Below, in pieces: positions 37,187 to 45,751 of a DNA stretch of 64,000 nucleotides (position 1 is the stretch's first letter; the number at the start of each line of letters is the position of its first letter). The notes beneath the pieces are model-generated. The model ran no database searches. It saw only the letters and a program-made list of their open reading frames with translations, and was not told where the DNA came from. Position numbers and translations under genes: made by a program. The DNA comes from Wolbachia endosymbiont of Armadillidium arcangelii (GTDB lineage Bacteria; Pseudomonadota; Alphaproteobacteria; Rickettsiales; Anaplasmataceae): assembly GCF_040207875.1 (NCBI RefSeq), contig NZ_CP157942.1, positions 1,426,001 through 1,490,000 on the forward strand, given 5' to 3'.

Positions 37187-37569
37187 TCTTGCAATTCATT
37201 ACAGTAAGTAAAAAAAACGCCCCCATGTACACCAGGAACTGGTGGTGCAGTTTTGTGAGTAGTTACCCTGACAGAAGAAATAATATGCTCTTTTTGCATC
37301 AAAAGGTCGTTAATCACCCTGTATATATCATGAGTTAAATGTTCGATTAAATTAAATTGCTTGCTCTGAACGAGAGATTGAATGTTCTGCACTACCTCCA
37401 AATAGCAAATAGTATCTTTAAGTTGATCAGTTGTAAGCCCTAAAGGAGGAGATTTAAAAGTGAAACCAACATCAATACTCACCAATTGGGGAGAAAACTT
37501 CTCTTCTGCGCTACATCCTAAATGAACCCAAAGCCGCAGATCAGATATAAGAAAATTACATACTACCAC
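37183..37569 (-). CDS. folB: Dihydroneopterin aldolase
   Basis: A 128-residue FolB, which converts dihydroneopterin to 6-hydroxymethyl-dihydropterin. Typical features are the start VCNFLISDLRLWVHLGCSAE, the mid-part TICYLEVVQNIQ and the conserved Glu-rich segment FNLIEHLTHDIYRV. The start seems to be GTG at 37569. It sits between the CADD-like gene (22 bases upstream) and folKP (4-base overlap). Length and motifs are normal. Confidence 0.9.
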   Translation of the reverse strand: MVVCNFLISDLRLWVHLGCSAEEKFSPQLVSIDVGFTFKSPPLGLTTDQLKDTICYLEVVQNIQSLVQSKQFNLIEHLTHDIYRVINDLLMQKEHIISSVRVTTHKTAPPVPGVHGGVFFTYCNELQE

Positions 37570-37591
37570 TGAATTTAGTATCTACTTATAA

Positions 37592-38242
37592 TTAATGACA
37601 AACGTTAATGCCATCAAGAAAACCCCATAAGAGTTTTGCTCCTTTTTTAGCACCTTGCATGACTTTCTCTTGCTCTTCTTCGCTTAAATCTGCAATAAGG
37701 TTTGCACATTCTTCAGAATGCCACTCATCAGCTTCCATATGAACGGTAAAAAATTTGAGAGAACGTTCGTCGTTTATTGAATAGTGTTTTTTCAGGCCTT
37801 CGATTTTAGACTTAGAAATTTCCGGAGTTTGACGTTCGTAAGCATACAAAGCTCCAAGACCTTCTGCAAAACCTGATCTTACAATGTCAAAATAACCATC
37901 AACTAATTCTTGCGTCTCCTTAACCTGTACATCTTCAAAAAGATTAGGCCTTGCTACTCCCAGCCCTTCAGCAAAACGCTGCCATAATTCTGGGTGATTC
38001 TCATCACCTTGTTCTTCCTCTATTAAATTACCAAGTAAAACTTGCCGCATCTTTAGACTTGAACATAAAGAATGTATACCGCTGATATAACGAGGAAAAG
38101 CAGCAACATGGTGATAATATTCCTTAGCATAGGTTTGTAAAGCCTGCATGCTTAAGCTACCTTCATTCCATGACTGGTAAAACGGATGTTTTAATAAGTG
38201 TAAACTATCTAATTGATTATTAAGTGATTGAACAAATGTCAT
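37592..38242 (-). CDS. CADD-like TENA/PqqC-fold protein, probable p-aminobenzoate synthase
   Basis: A 216-residue helical protein of the TENA/THI-4/PqqC fold that matches Chlamydia CADD, an iron-dependent, self-sacrificing enzyme that makes p-aminobenzoate for folate. The CADD metal ligands are recognisable by spacing: E and H seven apart in EEQGDENHPELW, Glu in YAYERQTPEI, and H-x3-D-x2-H in HMEADEWHSEE. The donor-type tyrosines are in AKEYYHHVAAF. It is the first gene of an operon with folB, folKP and folA, and no pabA, pabB or pabC is visible in the window, so the context strongly supports a p-aminobenzoate role. Confidence 0.88.
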   Translation of the reverse strand: MTFVQSLNNQLDSLHLLKHPFYQSWNEGSLSMQALQTYAKEYYHHVAAFPRYISGIHSLCSSLKMRQVLLGNLIEEEQGDENHPELWQRFAEGLGVARPNLFEDVQVKETQELVDGYFDIVRSGFAEGLGALYAYERQTPEISKSKIEGLKKHYSINDERSLKFFTVHMEADEWHSEECANLIADLSEEEQEKVMQGAKKGAKLLWGFLDGINVCH

Positions 38243-38650
38243 AAATAAACAAAAAACTATTTCAGGCTACGCTTAGGTTCACCAGATGTCAAGAGACATT
38301 TCTCACCACCTTATCTCCGATTACAGAATTGTGCTCATCAAGTGAGCATAATTCCTGAGCTAATTTCACTCTTTTTAGAATTCACAGATCGAAAAGAAGG
38401 GATTGCTCAATCAAGAGAAACAACCAAAGATAAAAGCAGAAACGATATATGAAGAGAATGGTAAGAAAGAAATAAAGAAAAAGAAACAGTGTTTCAGTGA
38501 TGTAAAGGATTATTCAATGAGTCAGAATATAACTCAAAAACTAACGGATTTAGAGGTAAAGAAAAATTTTAATACCTCCACTAAGATAATTTGCCACTAG
38601 ACCCTTATTTTTTTCTACACTTTCTCTATAAAAACCATAGGCGCCTATAA
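38243..38650. other. Intergenic region before the accessory island
   Basis: Non-coding as far as I can tell. A Lys-rich 65-codon frame (38403-38600, TTG start) shows no family feature and could be a decayed gene fragment. The folate operon promoter on the minus strand should lie just above 38242. Confidence 0.35.
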
Positions 38651-38850
38651 AGTAAAGGTCAAGTATCTGGAATTCTGGACATAAAACCCTCCTGTATAAA
38701 AAATAAAATGCAGCGCACATACGACAGATATACACTGAAGTTTATTGAAAAATTGACCGAAAAGTCTGCAGACAAAAATAAATTAAGCTCTTAAAAATAT
38801 CTCTAATTATAATTAGATTCAAAATATGCGGAAGTAATTTTTTTACAATA
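38651..38850. repeat. Left arm of a ~200-bp inverted repeat pair
   Basis: Contains aagtatctggaattctggac, ataaaaccctcctgtataaa and atatgcggaagtaatttttt. The complement of this arm is found at 41905-42126 with scattered differences. A partial third copy lies at 6455-6640. The arms enclose an ankyrin gene, a broken IS110 and an unknown gene (about 3 kb). Confidence 0.75.
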
Positions 38851-38956
38851 TAATGGAATTTTACAGACACTAACAATTGCAATGCTGCGCACTGTAACAA
38901 CACAAAAAAACTTATGTAAGAGGGTGGTCCTGAAATTTTGTTCTAGAAAAATGTAA

Positions 38957-39985
38957 TCACAATCTACTGCAACTTAATTCTGCTTCAGGTATAACTGAAG
39001 TTATCTCAAACATTTGCGTAGTTGCCCTAGTATCGCAAAATGTGCTTTCTTGAAAATAATGCAATCTATTTTCCAATATATTTCTTTCTTCTACATAACT
39101 GTCTGATTCTTTATTCAAACTAGAATTTTTTTCTTCATACTTGGAAAGTATTGTATCGATCAAATAATTAAAAAATAATATTAGACCCGTAGTGTTGGAG
39201 AGCAATGCAAGAGAATAATATAACATATCTTTGCTCACTTCTTCACTTATTATGTCATGAGAATTTCTATACATTCTAAAACAAGAGCCAAAAGCTGCTA
39301 AGCATACACAAATAAATTTTGTTCTGCTCAGGACAGACTTAACTCGCACTAATTTTTTATTGTTATCTTCTAATCTTGTACGCAACTTACTAATTTTACT
39401 ACTATAGTGCTCAATAAACAATTCTATTGCCTCTTTGTCATTAGCATAATTATATGCTTTATAAGATTCCTTATCCATAAGTTCAGTATCTATATCCCTT
39501 GATTTTAGAAGCTTTTTGATTGCTTCATTCTTGCGAAGAAGCACAGCTTCGTGTAGAGGTGTGTACTCACTTTCAACATCTTTCCTTCTGTTAATATTTT
39601 CACGAGTTAAGTAGTCGAAAAGAGCTGAAAGACATTCTGAATTATTACCCTCAATAGCCAGAGTAATTACATCTTTTCCATCTTTATTCTTAGCATTGAT
39701 AATTTTAGAAAGCGGCTTTTCATTCTCTTGATTACGTTCAAAATACTTGCACTTATAGAATGTATTCGAAAGATATGGTTCTTTAAGAAGACATAAAAGT
39801 TTTTCTACAAAGCTAATACGATTTTTTTTAACAGCTACATGTAAAGGTGTGTCCTGATTTTTCTCATCTTGCAACGATAAGACATCATACAAACAAGCGT
39901 TTGTATGTAGAAAATTAATCTCTTGGTCAAAATAGATATCAACTATGTTTAAAAATTTTTTATTTGTGTAATTTTGCAACTTCAT
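38957..39985 (-). CDS. Ankyrin-repeat membrane protein
   Basis: A 342-residue protein. Residues 40-195 contain four or so ankyrin repeats (QDTPLHVAVKKNRISFVEKL, KDGKDVITLAIEGNNSECLS, YTPLHEAVLLRKNEAIKKLL). A coiled-coil stretch follows at about 195-218, then two hydrophobic spans (FICVCLAAFGSCFRMY and YYSLALLSNTTGLILFFNYL) and a polar tail. No signal peptide. This arrangement, ankyrin repeats followed by a membrane hairpin, also occurs in the gene at 42224-43030 on the other side of the IS. The role is unknown; such proteins are candidate type IV effectors. Confidence 0.8.
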   Translation of the reverse strand: MKLQNYTNKKFLNIVDIYFDQEINFLHTNACLYDVLSLQDEKNQDTPLHVAVKKNRISFVEKLLCLLKEPYLSNTFYKCKYFERNQENEKPLSKIINAKNKDGKDVITLAIEGNNSECLSALFDYLTRENINRRKDVESEYTPLHEAVLLRKNEAIKKLLKSRDIDTELMDKESYKAYNYANDKEAIELFIEHYSSKISKLRTRLEDNNKKLVRVKSVLSRTKFICVCLAAFGSCFRMYRNSHDIISEEVSKDMLYYSLALLSNTTGLILFFNYLIDTILSKYEEKNSSLNKESDSYVEERNILENRLHYFQESTFCDTRATTQMFEITSVIPEAELSCSRL

Positions 39986-40059
39986 ATGGGCAATAAAACC
40001 CCGTTTTGTCGTATAAGAATAGAATTTTATATCAAACAGCTACTACCTTGCTTAAGCCA

Positions 40060-40104
40060 ATGAATATGTGCGTTTAGTGTGTGTGTGGACGCACATATTC
40101 ATTA
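40060..40104. terminator. Perfect 15-bp hairpin downstream of IS110 transposase
   Basis: AATGAATATGTGCGT (40060-40074) and ACGCACATATTCATT (40090-40104) are perfect complements around a 15-base GT-rich loop. It lies just past the 3' end of the minus-strand transposase. It may be a terminator, an element end, or both. No clear T-run follows on the minus strand. Confidence 0.5.
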
Positions 40105-40133
40105 ACTAATTTTAATTATTGCCATGTAAATTT

Positions 40134-41080
40134 CTAAACATGCAAATTAATTGCTTCTTTAAGTCTGGCATTGGCGATGACTATAATTTTACGCATAAGT
40201 GCAGTGAGTGCTACCATCTTTCTTTTACCACTATCAATAAGCTTACAATAAAAAGCAGCAAGTTCTGACTTGGAGTTTCTAGCAGCCATAGCAGCTGTGA
40301 AAAGCTTTGAACGAACGTTACTTCTTCCACCTATAATCCTTCGGTAACCAATAGCTTTACCACTTTCCTTAGGATGAGGTGCAACACCTGCAAGGCTTGC
40401 AACTTGCCTTTTGTTTAAGGAACCAAGTTCCGGTATAAGGCACAATAAACATTGAGAGGTTTTTCTACCTATTCCAGGAACTGTTTCAAGAATCTTCTGG
40501 TATCGGTTCAGTTCAGGGTTTTCATTGACTATTTTTTGTATAGCTTGATCAAGCTTTTCTACCTGATTATTGAGGAATTCAATAGTTTGTTGACAACTTT
40601 CCTTAATGTAATCATTTCCAGGAGTTTTAAGCCTATTTTTTCTTGAACAAGCATTTTTGTAATATCATCACGACGCTGACAAAGTGTAAATAAGGTGGTT
40701 TGTTCTTTTGAGATAGGTGTAAATAGCTGCAGACGTCCACAACGCTCAACACCATATTGGGCAAGCGCTTTTGCATCCAGATTGTCAGTCTTTGCCAAAG
40801 TTCCATGAGATAGAATGAAGTTTTTAACTTGACGAGTATTAGCACGATGCACAGCAATGTTTCTGTCAATAAGAAAATACAATAAGCCAAGCTCATAGCC
40901 TCCTGTAGCTTCTAAAATTATCATGGAATTGGGTAAGATATTTGAAAATTTTTGGTAAAATTGTTTCCAGCCAGAACAACTATTGTCAAACTTGATAACA
41001 CTTTTTTGTTCATTCACTGCAATAACAAATTCAAGTTTTCCGATATCAATGCCAATAAAATTTTGATAAGATATAACCAT
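40134..41080 (-). pseudogene. IS110-family transposase, frameshifted (second element)
   Basis: The N-terminal DEDD domain (41080 to about 40640) has FIGIDIGKLEFVIAV, IILEATGGYE and KTDNLDAKALAQYG. At an A6 tract (near 40645) the frame is lost. With one more A the reading continues ...NDYIKESCQQTIEFLNNQ... through GIGRKTSQCLLCLIP to the C-terminal part (40445-40134) with SLAGVAPHPKESGKAIGYRR and GGRSNVRSKLFTAAMAAR. Both domains are otherwise intact. It is a different subfamily from the element at 6899-8231. Confidence 0.9.
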
Positions 41081-41245
41081 AAAGAACCTCGAGAGTTTAA
41101 GTTAAAATTTAAGATTGTAAACGGGTGCATATGTATGTCCCAAACAACTATTCAAACGTCTCGAAGGATAGGCTTGAGTACCTTGATATCTACGTATGTG
41201 TAATACTACCGTCTTACGGTCGCTCAAGCCTTTGATAACTATATT
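41081..41245 (-). ncRNA. Candidate bridge RNA of second IS110
   Basis: The leader upstream of the transposase folds well on the minus strand. GGCTTGAG (41230-41223) pairs with CTCAAGCC (41178-41171), enclosing a hairpin ACCGT-aag-ACGGT (41220-41208) and a ~30-base loop that could hold guide sequences. Position (5' of the transposase) and shape fit the bridge RNAs described for IS110-group elements. This is inferred from fold and place only, and the ends are approximate. Confidence 0.45.
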
Positions 41246-41282
41246 TTTTTATAGAGCTACCTTCCTTCTTGCTTCTTTTATA

Positions 41283-41798
41283 TCATATTTCCAACTTACA
41301 ACCTTCTTCTTCTCCTTTACAGATATTTAATAGCCGTGACCCTATACTTTCTACAGCACTGTAATCAATTGCAGAGCTACGTTGCACTTTGTATGGAATT
41401 TTTGCACTAGGAGTTATATTCACACTATTCCTACCTTTAAACAGTCCAGCTATACCTGGTTTACCTCGAACGGCAGAAGGTGTTTTATCTTGAACATTAA
41501 CCTTAGCATTTCCACTAGGAGAAAGTTTTAAAGTATGCGAGCTACTTCTTCTACTGGAAAAAGGCATCTCATTCTTTTGATCTTTAGCCTGAGCACTATT
41601 TTCTAGCTTTGTATTCAAGGAATTTGCTATGCCTAGAGGTGTTGAATAATTGTTATCTCTAGCTAAGGAGTTAAAGTCACCAATTTCTGTAGCATTTTCA
41701 AACTCAAAGTCTTCTACTTGAAAATTTGCTGCAGCGTTTATTTGACCTTTCATATTTCTTTTTTTTACGAGAGTTACATGCCAAGCAGAATACCCCAT
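41283..41798 (-). CDS. Unknown polar protein
   Basis: A 171-residue protein, or 156 if translation starts at MKGQINAAANF (41753). It is hydrophilic, Ser/Asn/Lys-rich, with basic low-complexity stretches (FSSRRSSSHTLKLSPSGNAK) and a short C-terminus with two cysteines (LLNICKGEEEGCKLEI). No signal peptide, membrane span or known domain. It lies between the IS110 leader and the right arm of the inverted repeat and could be the tail of a larger accessory gene cut by the insertion. I cannot assign a function. Confidence 0.45.
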   Translation of the reverse strand: MGYSAWHVTLVKKRNMKGQINAAANFQVEDFEFENATEIGDFNSLARDNNYSTPLGIANSLNTKLENSAQAKDQKNEMPFSSRRSSSHTLKLSPSGNAKVNVQDKTPSAVRGKPGIAGLFKGRNSVNITPSAKIPYKVQRSSAIDYSAVESIGSRLLNICKGEEEGCKLEI

Positions 41799-41904
41799 CT
41801 TTAAAATTTTTCAACCCCATTTAAGATTTTCTTAAAATAGTTTTTGATAAAAATACTTACGACACTAACTTTTGTGTAAAACTTTTAGAAGATTTTATAG
41901 CAAA

Positions 41905-42126
41905 AAAATTACTTCCGCATATTTTAAATCTGATTATAATTACAACTAGAGATATTTATTGAGCTCAAAAATCTATCTCCGTCTGCAGACTTTTTTATTA
42001 AACTCATTAAAAAATGTATTCTTCAGAGCATGTAAGTGTACTTAATTTCTGTCGTATGTGCGTTGCCAAATCTTTTTTATACAGGAGGGTTTTATGTCCA
42101 GAATTCCAGATACTTGACCTTTACTT
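41905..42126. repeat. Right arm of the ~200-bp inverted repeat pair
   Basis: Complement of 38651-38850 with substitutions and a short extra stretch (aaactcattaaaaaatgtat). Shared phrases include ttacttccgcatatt, tatacaggagggttttatgt and gaattccagatacttgacct. Non-coding; lies between the unknown gene and the ankyrin gene at 42224. Confidence 0.75.
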
Positions 42127-42223
42127 TAGCTAATAAAAACCAACTGGTACCTGCGGTTTTTATAGCTACATTTTCTCAAAATTTTAATCAGATTTCAAAT
42201 GGATAGTTAAAAGAAACTCACAG

Positions 42224-43030
42224 TTATTCTAGTGCTGCTCCATTAACTGGAATCTTTTCATGCTCAGCAGAATAAAAGTAAGAATTAATAGCAACAACGC
42301 TTTCTATCGATGTGGCCTGTTTATAGTCCTGACTTAGGAAATACATAGCCAGTCCAACTGCTATTCCAGCAATGAGAGCAGATGCTGCTATTGCACATAA
42401 TATAATAGTCATTGAAGGTATTAAAGCACCACCAACACCGAGTCCAATACCAAGAAAAACGCCAGGCATAACGCCACATAAACTATTATATTTAGCACTT
42501 TCTTTTTTCAGTTTAGCTTGGTCTTTCATACATTTAATGAGTACTTCTCTTGTTTTTCCTTCAGCTAAATCTAATGGAATTTTCCTATTTCTATTATTTA
42601 TCAAAGGATTTGCACCATGTTTTAAAAGTGCTTCTATTGCCTCAGTGTTATTACTTGTAACAGCTTGGTGTAATAACGTCTTTCCACTTTGATCTTGAAA
42701 ATTTATCAATCCATAGAAATACTCAGGAGTAACAAATCTATTCACCACTTCATCTAAAATATTCATTACGTTTTGAAACGGTAATATATCTCCTTTTTCA
42801 GACCTTGCACTATCGAATTTAATACAGTGGTGCAAAATAGGGTATACTATCTTTTCTATTTTCTTATTGATAAGCTCTCCATTTACAGGGACTCTATTGA
42901 CAATAGTATCTGTAAATAACGTCTTGTTAATCACAATTTCTCTATTATCATTAAGATGCTTTTGCAACTCTTCAATTTTTTCTATAAAATTCTTGTGTAG
43001 ACTATTAATGATTTTAAGTAAAGCAGTCAT
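42224..43030 (-). CDS. Ankyrin-repeat membrane protein
   Basis: A 268-residue protein. Residues 105-175 hold about two ankyrin repeats (KTLLHQAVTSNNTEAIEALL, HGANPLINNRNRKIPLDLAE). They are followed by a basic stretch and two adjacent Gly/Ala-rich membrane spans (GVFLGIGLGVGGALIP and IILCAIAASALIAGIAVGLA). The N-terminal 100 residues are helical and charged. No signal peptide. A candidate promoter (TTGACT, 17-base spacer, TATTAT) lies on the minus strand around 43060-43090. Same general plan as the protein at 38957-39985. Confidence 0.78.
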   Translation of the reverse strand: MTALLKIINSLHKNFIEKIEELQKHLNDNREIVINKTLFTDTIVNRVPVNGELINKKIEKIVYPILHHCIKFDSARSEKGDILPFQNVMNILDEVVNRFVTPEYFYGLINFQDQSGKTLLHQAVTSNNTEAIEALLKHGANPLINNRNRKIPLDLAEGKTREVLIKCMKDQAKLKKESAKYNSLCGVMPGVFLGIGLGVGGALIPSMTIILCAIAASALIAGIAVGLAMYFLSQDYKQATSIESVVAINSYFYSAEHEKIPVNGAALE

Positions 43031-43160
43031 GTTATTTACCTATTCTAACCTAGCTATATTAATAATATAATAAATTCTACTAAAAGTCAAATTTTTAATT
43101 AAAAAATTAATATAATTTATTGACAATCTATACAAATGTCAAATAAATTCCGAAAATCCA

Positions 43161-45632
43161 TCAAAAAAAACTCACAGGATCAACATCTATTGTTACTGCA
43201 ATATTTGAACTCAAATTACAGCAATATTTCAGCTTTCTCTTCAAAGATAGACTATGTTTATTGTGTATTTTGAGTAACACTCTATACCGATATTTATTAT
43301 TTAAGAAATTTATTGCTGCTGGCGATGGGCCAAAAATTTCAAATTCTTCCGGCATCAAGCGCTGGGAAGTAGCTGAATACTGATTATGCAAAAAGCTTGT
43401 TATCTCACTTGCTGCTTTCTGCGTTGCAAATTGATCCTTACCGCAAACTATAAGCGCTATTAGCCTACTAAATGGTGGCATTTTAGCTTTGCGCCTTGAC
43501 TCAAGTTCAATTTCATAAAACAAATCCCTTTTTTGCTGCTGCAATGCTTTTATTATCAAGCTTTCAGGGTTATTAGTTTGCACTATTACCATTCCTTTCT
43601 CATTGAACCTTCCTGACCTTCCTGCAACTTGATGCAATAATTGATACGTCTTTTCTGCTGCCCTAAGGTCAGAATTTTCAAGGCCTAAATCTGCATTTAT
43701 CACTCCAACCAAAGTTAATTTAGGAAAATTATGCCCTTTAGCAATTACTTGTGTACCGATTATGATATTCACCTCTTCCTTGAGCACTGAGTCAATGATG
43801 TTACCAAGCGACTTCTGATCGCTGCTTATAATCGCAGTCTTTGCATTTGGTATTAGTTTCACTATTTCTTCAAGCAATCTTTCAATTCCCACACCATAAA
43901 GGAACAATGACTGCTCACTTTGACAATTAGAACATTTTTCTGGAAGTTTTGACTGGTAAGAGCAATGATGACACAAAAGGACGTTCTTCTTTTTGTGGTA
44001 TGTAAGCCAAACAGCGCAATTTGAGCAGGAAATTTTATATCCACATTTTTTACAAACTGCAAGTTGTGCATACCCTCTGCGGTTTAGAAAGAGCATAGCT
44101 TGCTGTTTTTTCTCTATGGTTTGTTTTATGCCTTCGAAAAGCTCATTGGAAATCCATTGTTTATTATTCACTACTTTTATGTGTGGCAACTCTGCACCAC
44201 CGAATCTTTTAGTCAATTTTACATGATTGTAATTTCCGTTTTTAACATGATAAATTGTTTCAAGCAGCGGAGTAGCTGATGATAAAACAATCGGAATGTT
44301 TTCTATTTTTGCTAAGATAATTGCCATATCTCGGGCATTATATATAACTCCTTGTTCTTGTTTAAAAGATGAGTCATGCTCTTCATCAACGATGATCAAT
44401 TTTAGGTTTTTATAAGGTAAAAAAAGCGCTGACCGTGCCCCAATAATTATCTGCGCACTTCCATTTGCGATACTGAGCCAATTATTTCGACGAGCTTTTG
44501 GAGTGAGCCCTGAGTGCCACTGAGCTATATTGCCAGATGTCTGACTGCGAACACGATTTACCAATTGTGAAGTTAGAACAATTTCAGGTAGAAGGATCAG
44601 AACTTGTGCATTACCCTCTTCTGGTGTCATTCCAGTGCTTGACACTGGAATCCAGTCTTTATCGTACAACTGCTTAGTGTACTGATTTGAAATTAAGTTT
44701 TCTGGATCCCAGTGTCGGGGCACTGGGATGACATCCTTTTTGGTAAAAATTACTCTTATATTGTAACATTCGTCTAGTTGTGTATTGAACGCTGGAATGA
44801 CATAACGTTTATTTTTGAAAGTAAATTGCATAGCAAATGGTGTCATTCCAGTACGTGGCAAAGGCAGTATGCTAAGTGTTACAGTGGGTTTTGCCTTAAA
44901 TACAAAGATGTCATTCCAGTGTTTAACACTGGAATCCAGGAATTTTGATTGTAAATTAGGTATTGGTCTTAAATTAAAATAAACGTTTGTAATAAGATGA
45001 TATAAAAAACTGGATCCCAGTGTCGGGGCACTGGGATGACAGGAGAAGGAAATACTGGAATGACACCATAGGGGAAACATCACGGAGTGAAACCTTTTTG
45101 GTAGACAATGTTCATATGTACTATAATTCTTAATCAATTCTGTAATCACAGAGAGATAAACTTCCGTTTTTCCAGACCCGGTTTCACCGTCAAGTAAAGT
45201 TACTGAATACTCATTCAAATTACTTATTATTTTATCACGAGCTATCTGCTGCTCAGAGTTTAATTTGTAGTCTATTTTGCTTATTTCCTGCTTTTGCTCA
45301 GCATAAACTAGTTTATCTATCTGATTTACCTTTAATACTCCTCCCATTATCACTTTTGCAAGCATACCAATAGGTATTACATTATATTGCGCAACCCACT
45401 CTGCAAATTCGATCAACTTTGGTCTGATGCTCGGTAAATCGACCTTTTGTTTAATGCATTTTAATTCTCGATCGCTCTTGTCACTACATTTCCAAACTAT
45501 TCCAATCAAACGCTTTCTACCAAATGGTACCACCACATAATCCCCAATTGAAACTTCAGTATCTTCCTCAACTGCATATGAAAATAACTGATCAATTGGA
45601 AGTGGTAGTAATATCTCAACTATTCTTGTCAT
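43161..45632 (-). CDS. priA: Primosomal helicase PriA with large repeat-derived insert
   Basis: An 823-residue replication-restart helicase; normal PriA is about 650-730 residues. The N-terminal DNA-binding domain (1-105) is followed by Walker A GETGSGKTEVYL (150-160), then DEEHDSSFKQEQ, LSSATPLLETI, the zinc-binding cysteines (CKKCGYKISCSNC and further CxxC pairs) and helicase motifs GTQVIAKGHNFP and VAGRSGRF. Residues about 171-341, between motif I and the next strand (AQVLILLPEIVLT), are foreign: palindromic-repeat sequence translated in frame without a stop. The protein restarts stalled forks, so either the insert is tolerated as a surface loop or the gene is damaged. Confidence 0.93.
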   Translation of the reverse strand: MTRIVEILLPLPIDQLFSYAVEEDTEVSIGDYVVVPFGRKRLIGIVWKCSDKSDRELKCIKQKVDLPSIRPKLIEFAEWVAQYNVIPIGMLAKVIMGGVLKVNQIDKLVYAEQKQEISKIDYKLNSEQQIARDKIISNLNEYSVTLLDGETGSGKTEVYLSVITELIKNYSTYEHCLPKRFHSVMFPLWCHSSISFSCHPSAPTLGSSFLYHLITNVYFNLRPIPNLQSKFLDSSVKHWNDIFVFKAKPTVTLSILPLPRTGMTPFAMQFTFKNKRYVIPAFNTQLDECYNIRVIFTKKDVIPVPRHWDPENLISNQYTKQLYDKDWIPVSSTGMTPEEGNAQVLILLPEIVLTSQLVNRVRSQTSGNIAQWHSGLTPKARRNNWLSIANGSAQIIIGARSALFLPYKNLKLIIVDEEHDSSFKQEQGVIYNARDMAIILAKIENIPIVLSSATPLLETIYHVKNGNYNHVKLTKRFGGAELPHIKVVNNKQWISNELFEGIKQTIEKKQQAMLFLNRRGYAQLAVCKKCGYKISCSNCAVWLTYHKKKNVLLCHHCSYQSKLPEKCSNCQSEQSLFLYGVGIERLLEEIVKLIPNAKTAIISSDQKSLGNIIDSVLKEEVNIIIGTQVIAKGHNFPKLTLVGVINADLGLENSDLRAAEKTYQLLHQVAGRSGRFNEKGMVIVQTNNPESLIIKALQQQKRDLFYEIELESRRKAKMPPFSRLIALIVCGKDQFATQKAASEITSFLHNQYSATSQRLMPEEFEIFGPSPAAINFLNNKYRYRVLLKIHNKHSLSLKRKLKYCCNLSSNIAVTIDVDPVSFF
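44610..45122 (-). repeat. Cluster of palindromic repeats inside priA
   Basis: About 510 bp with at least four palindromic units: CCAGTGCTTGACACTGG near 44632-44650, CCCAGTGTCGGGGCACTGGG near 44708-44730 and again near 45014-45036, and CCAGTGTTTAACACTGG near 44917-44935. The whole cluster is an open frame on the minus strand and encodes about 170 residues of PriA (for example KDVIPVPRHWDPENL, which resembles the insert in RibD). Confidence 0.88.
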
Positions 45633-45691
45633 GGCAGCCTAAACTATTTTTGTAATTTTCGAATGAATCAGAAAAATCAGATACACCTTAA

Positions 45692-45720
45692 TGCTTTTTT
45701 CATAGTACACGATTTATAAT
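45692..45720 (+). promoter_or_regulatory. Possible promoter of the two-gene effector locus
   Basis: TATAAT at 45715-45720 is a perfect -10 box, 31 bases before the ATG at 45752. The region 17 bases upstream (gcttttttc) is a weak -35. The -10 box is convincing, the -35 is not. Confidence 0.4.
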
Positions 45721-45751
45721 CATAAATATTGAAAATGTGAGGAAATTCTGT

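Noticed and set aside
38403..38600. 65-codon Lys-rich frame with TTG start
   Set aside because: No ribosome binding site or recognisable domain; composition is common in AT-rich intergenic DNA. It may be a gene fragment.
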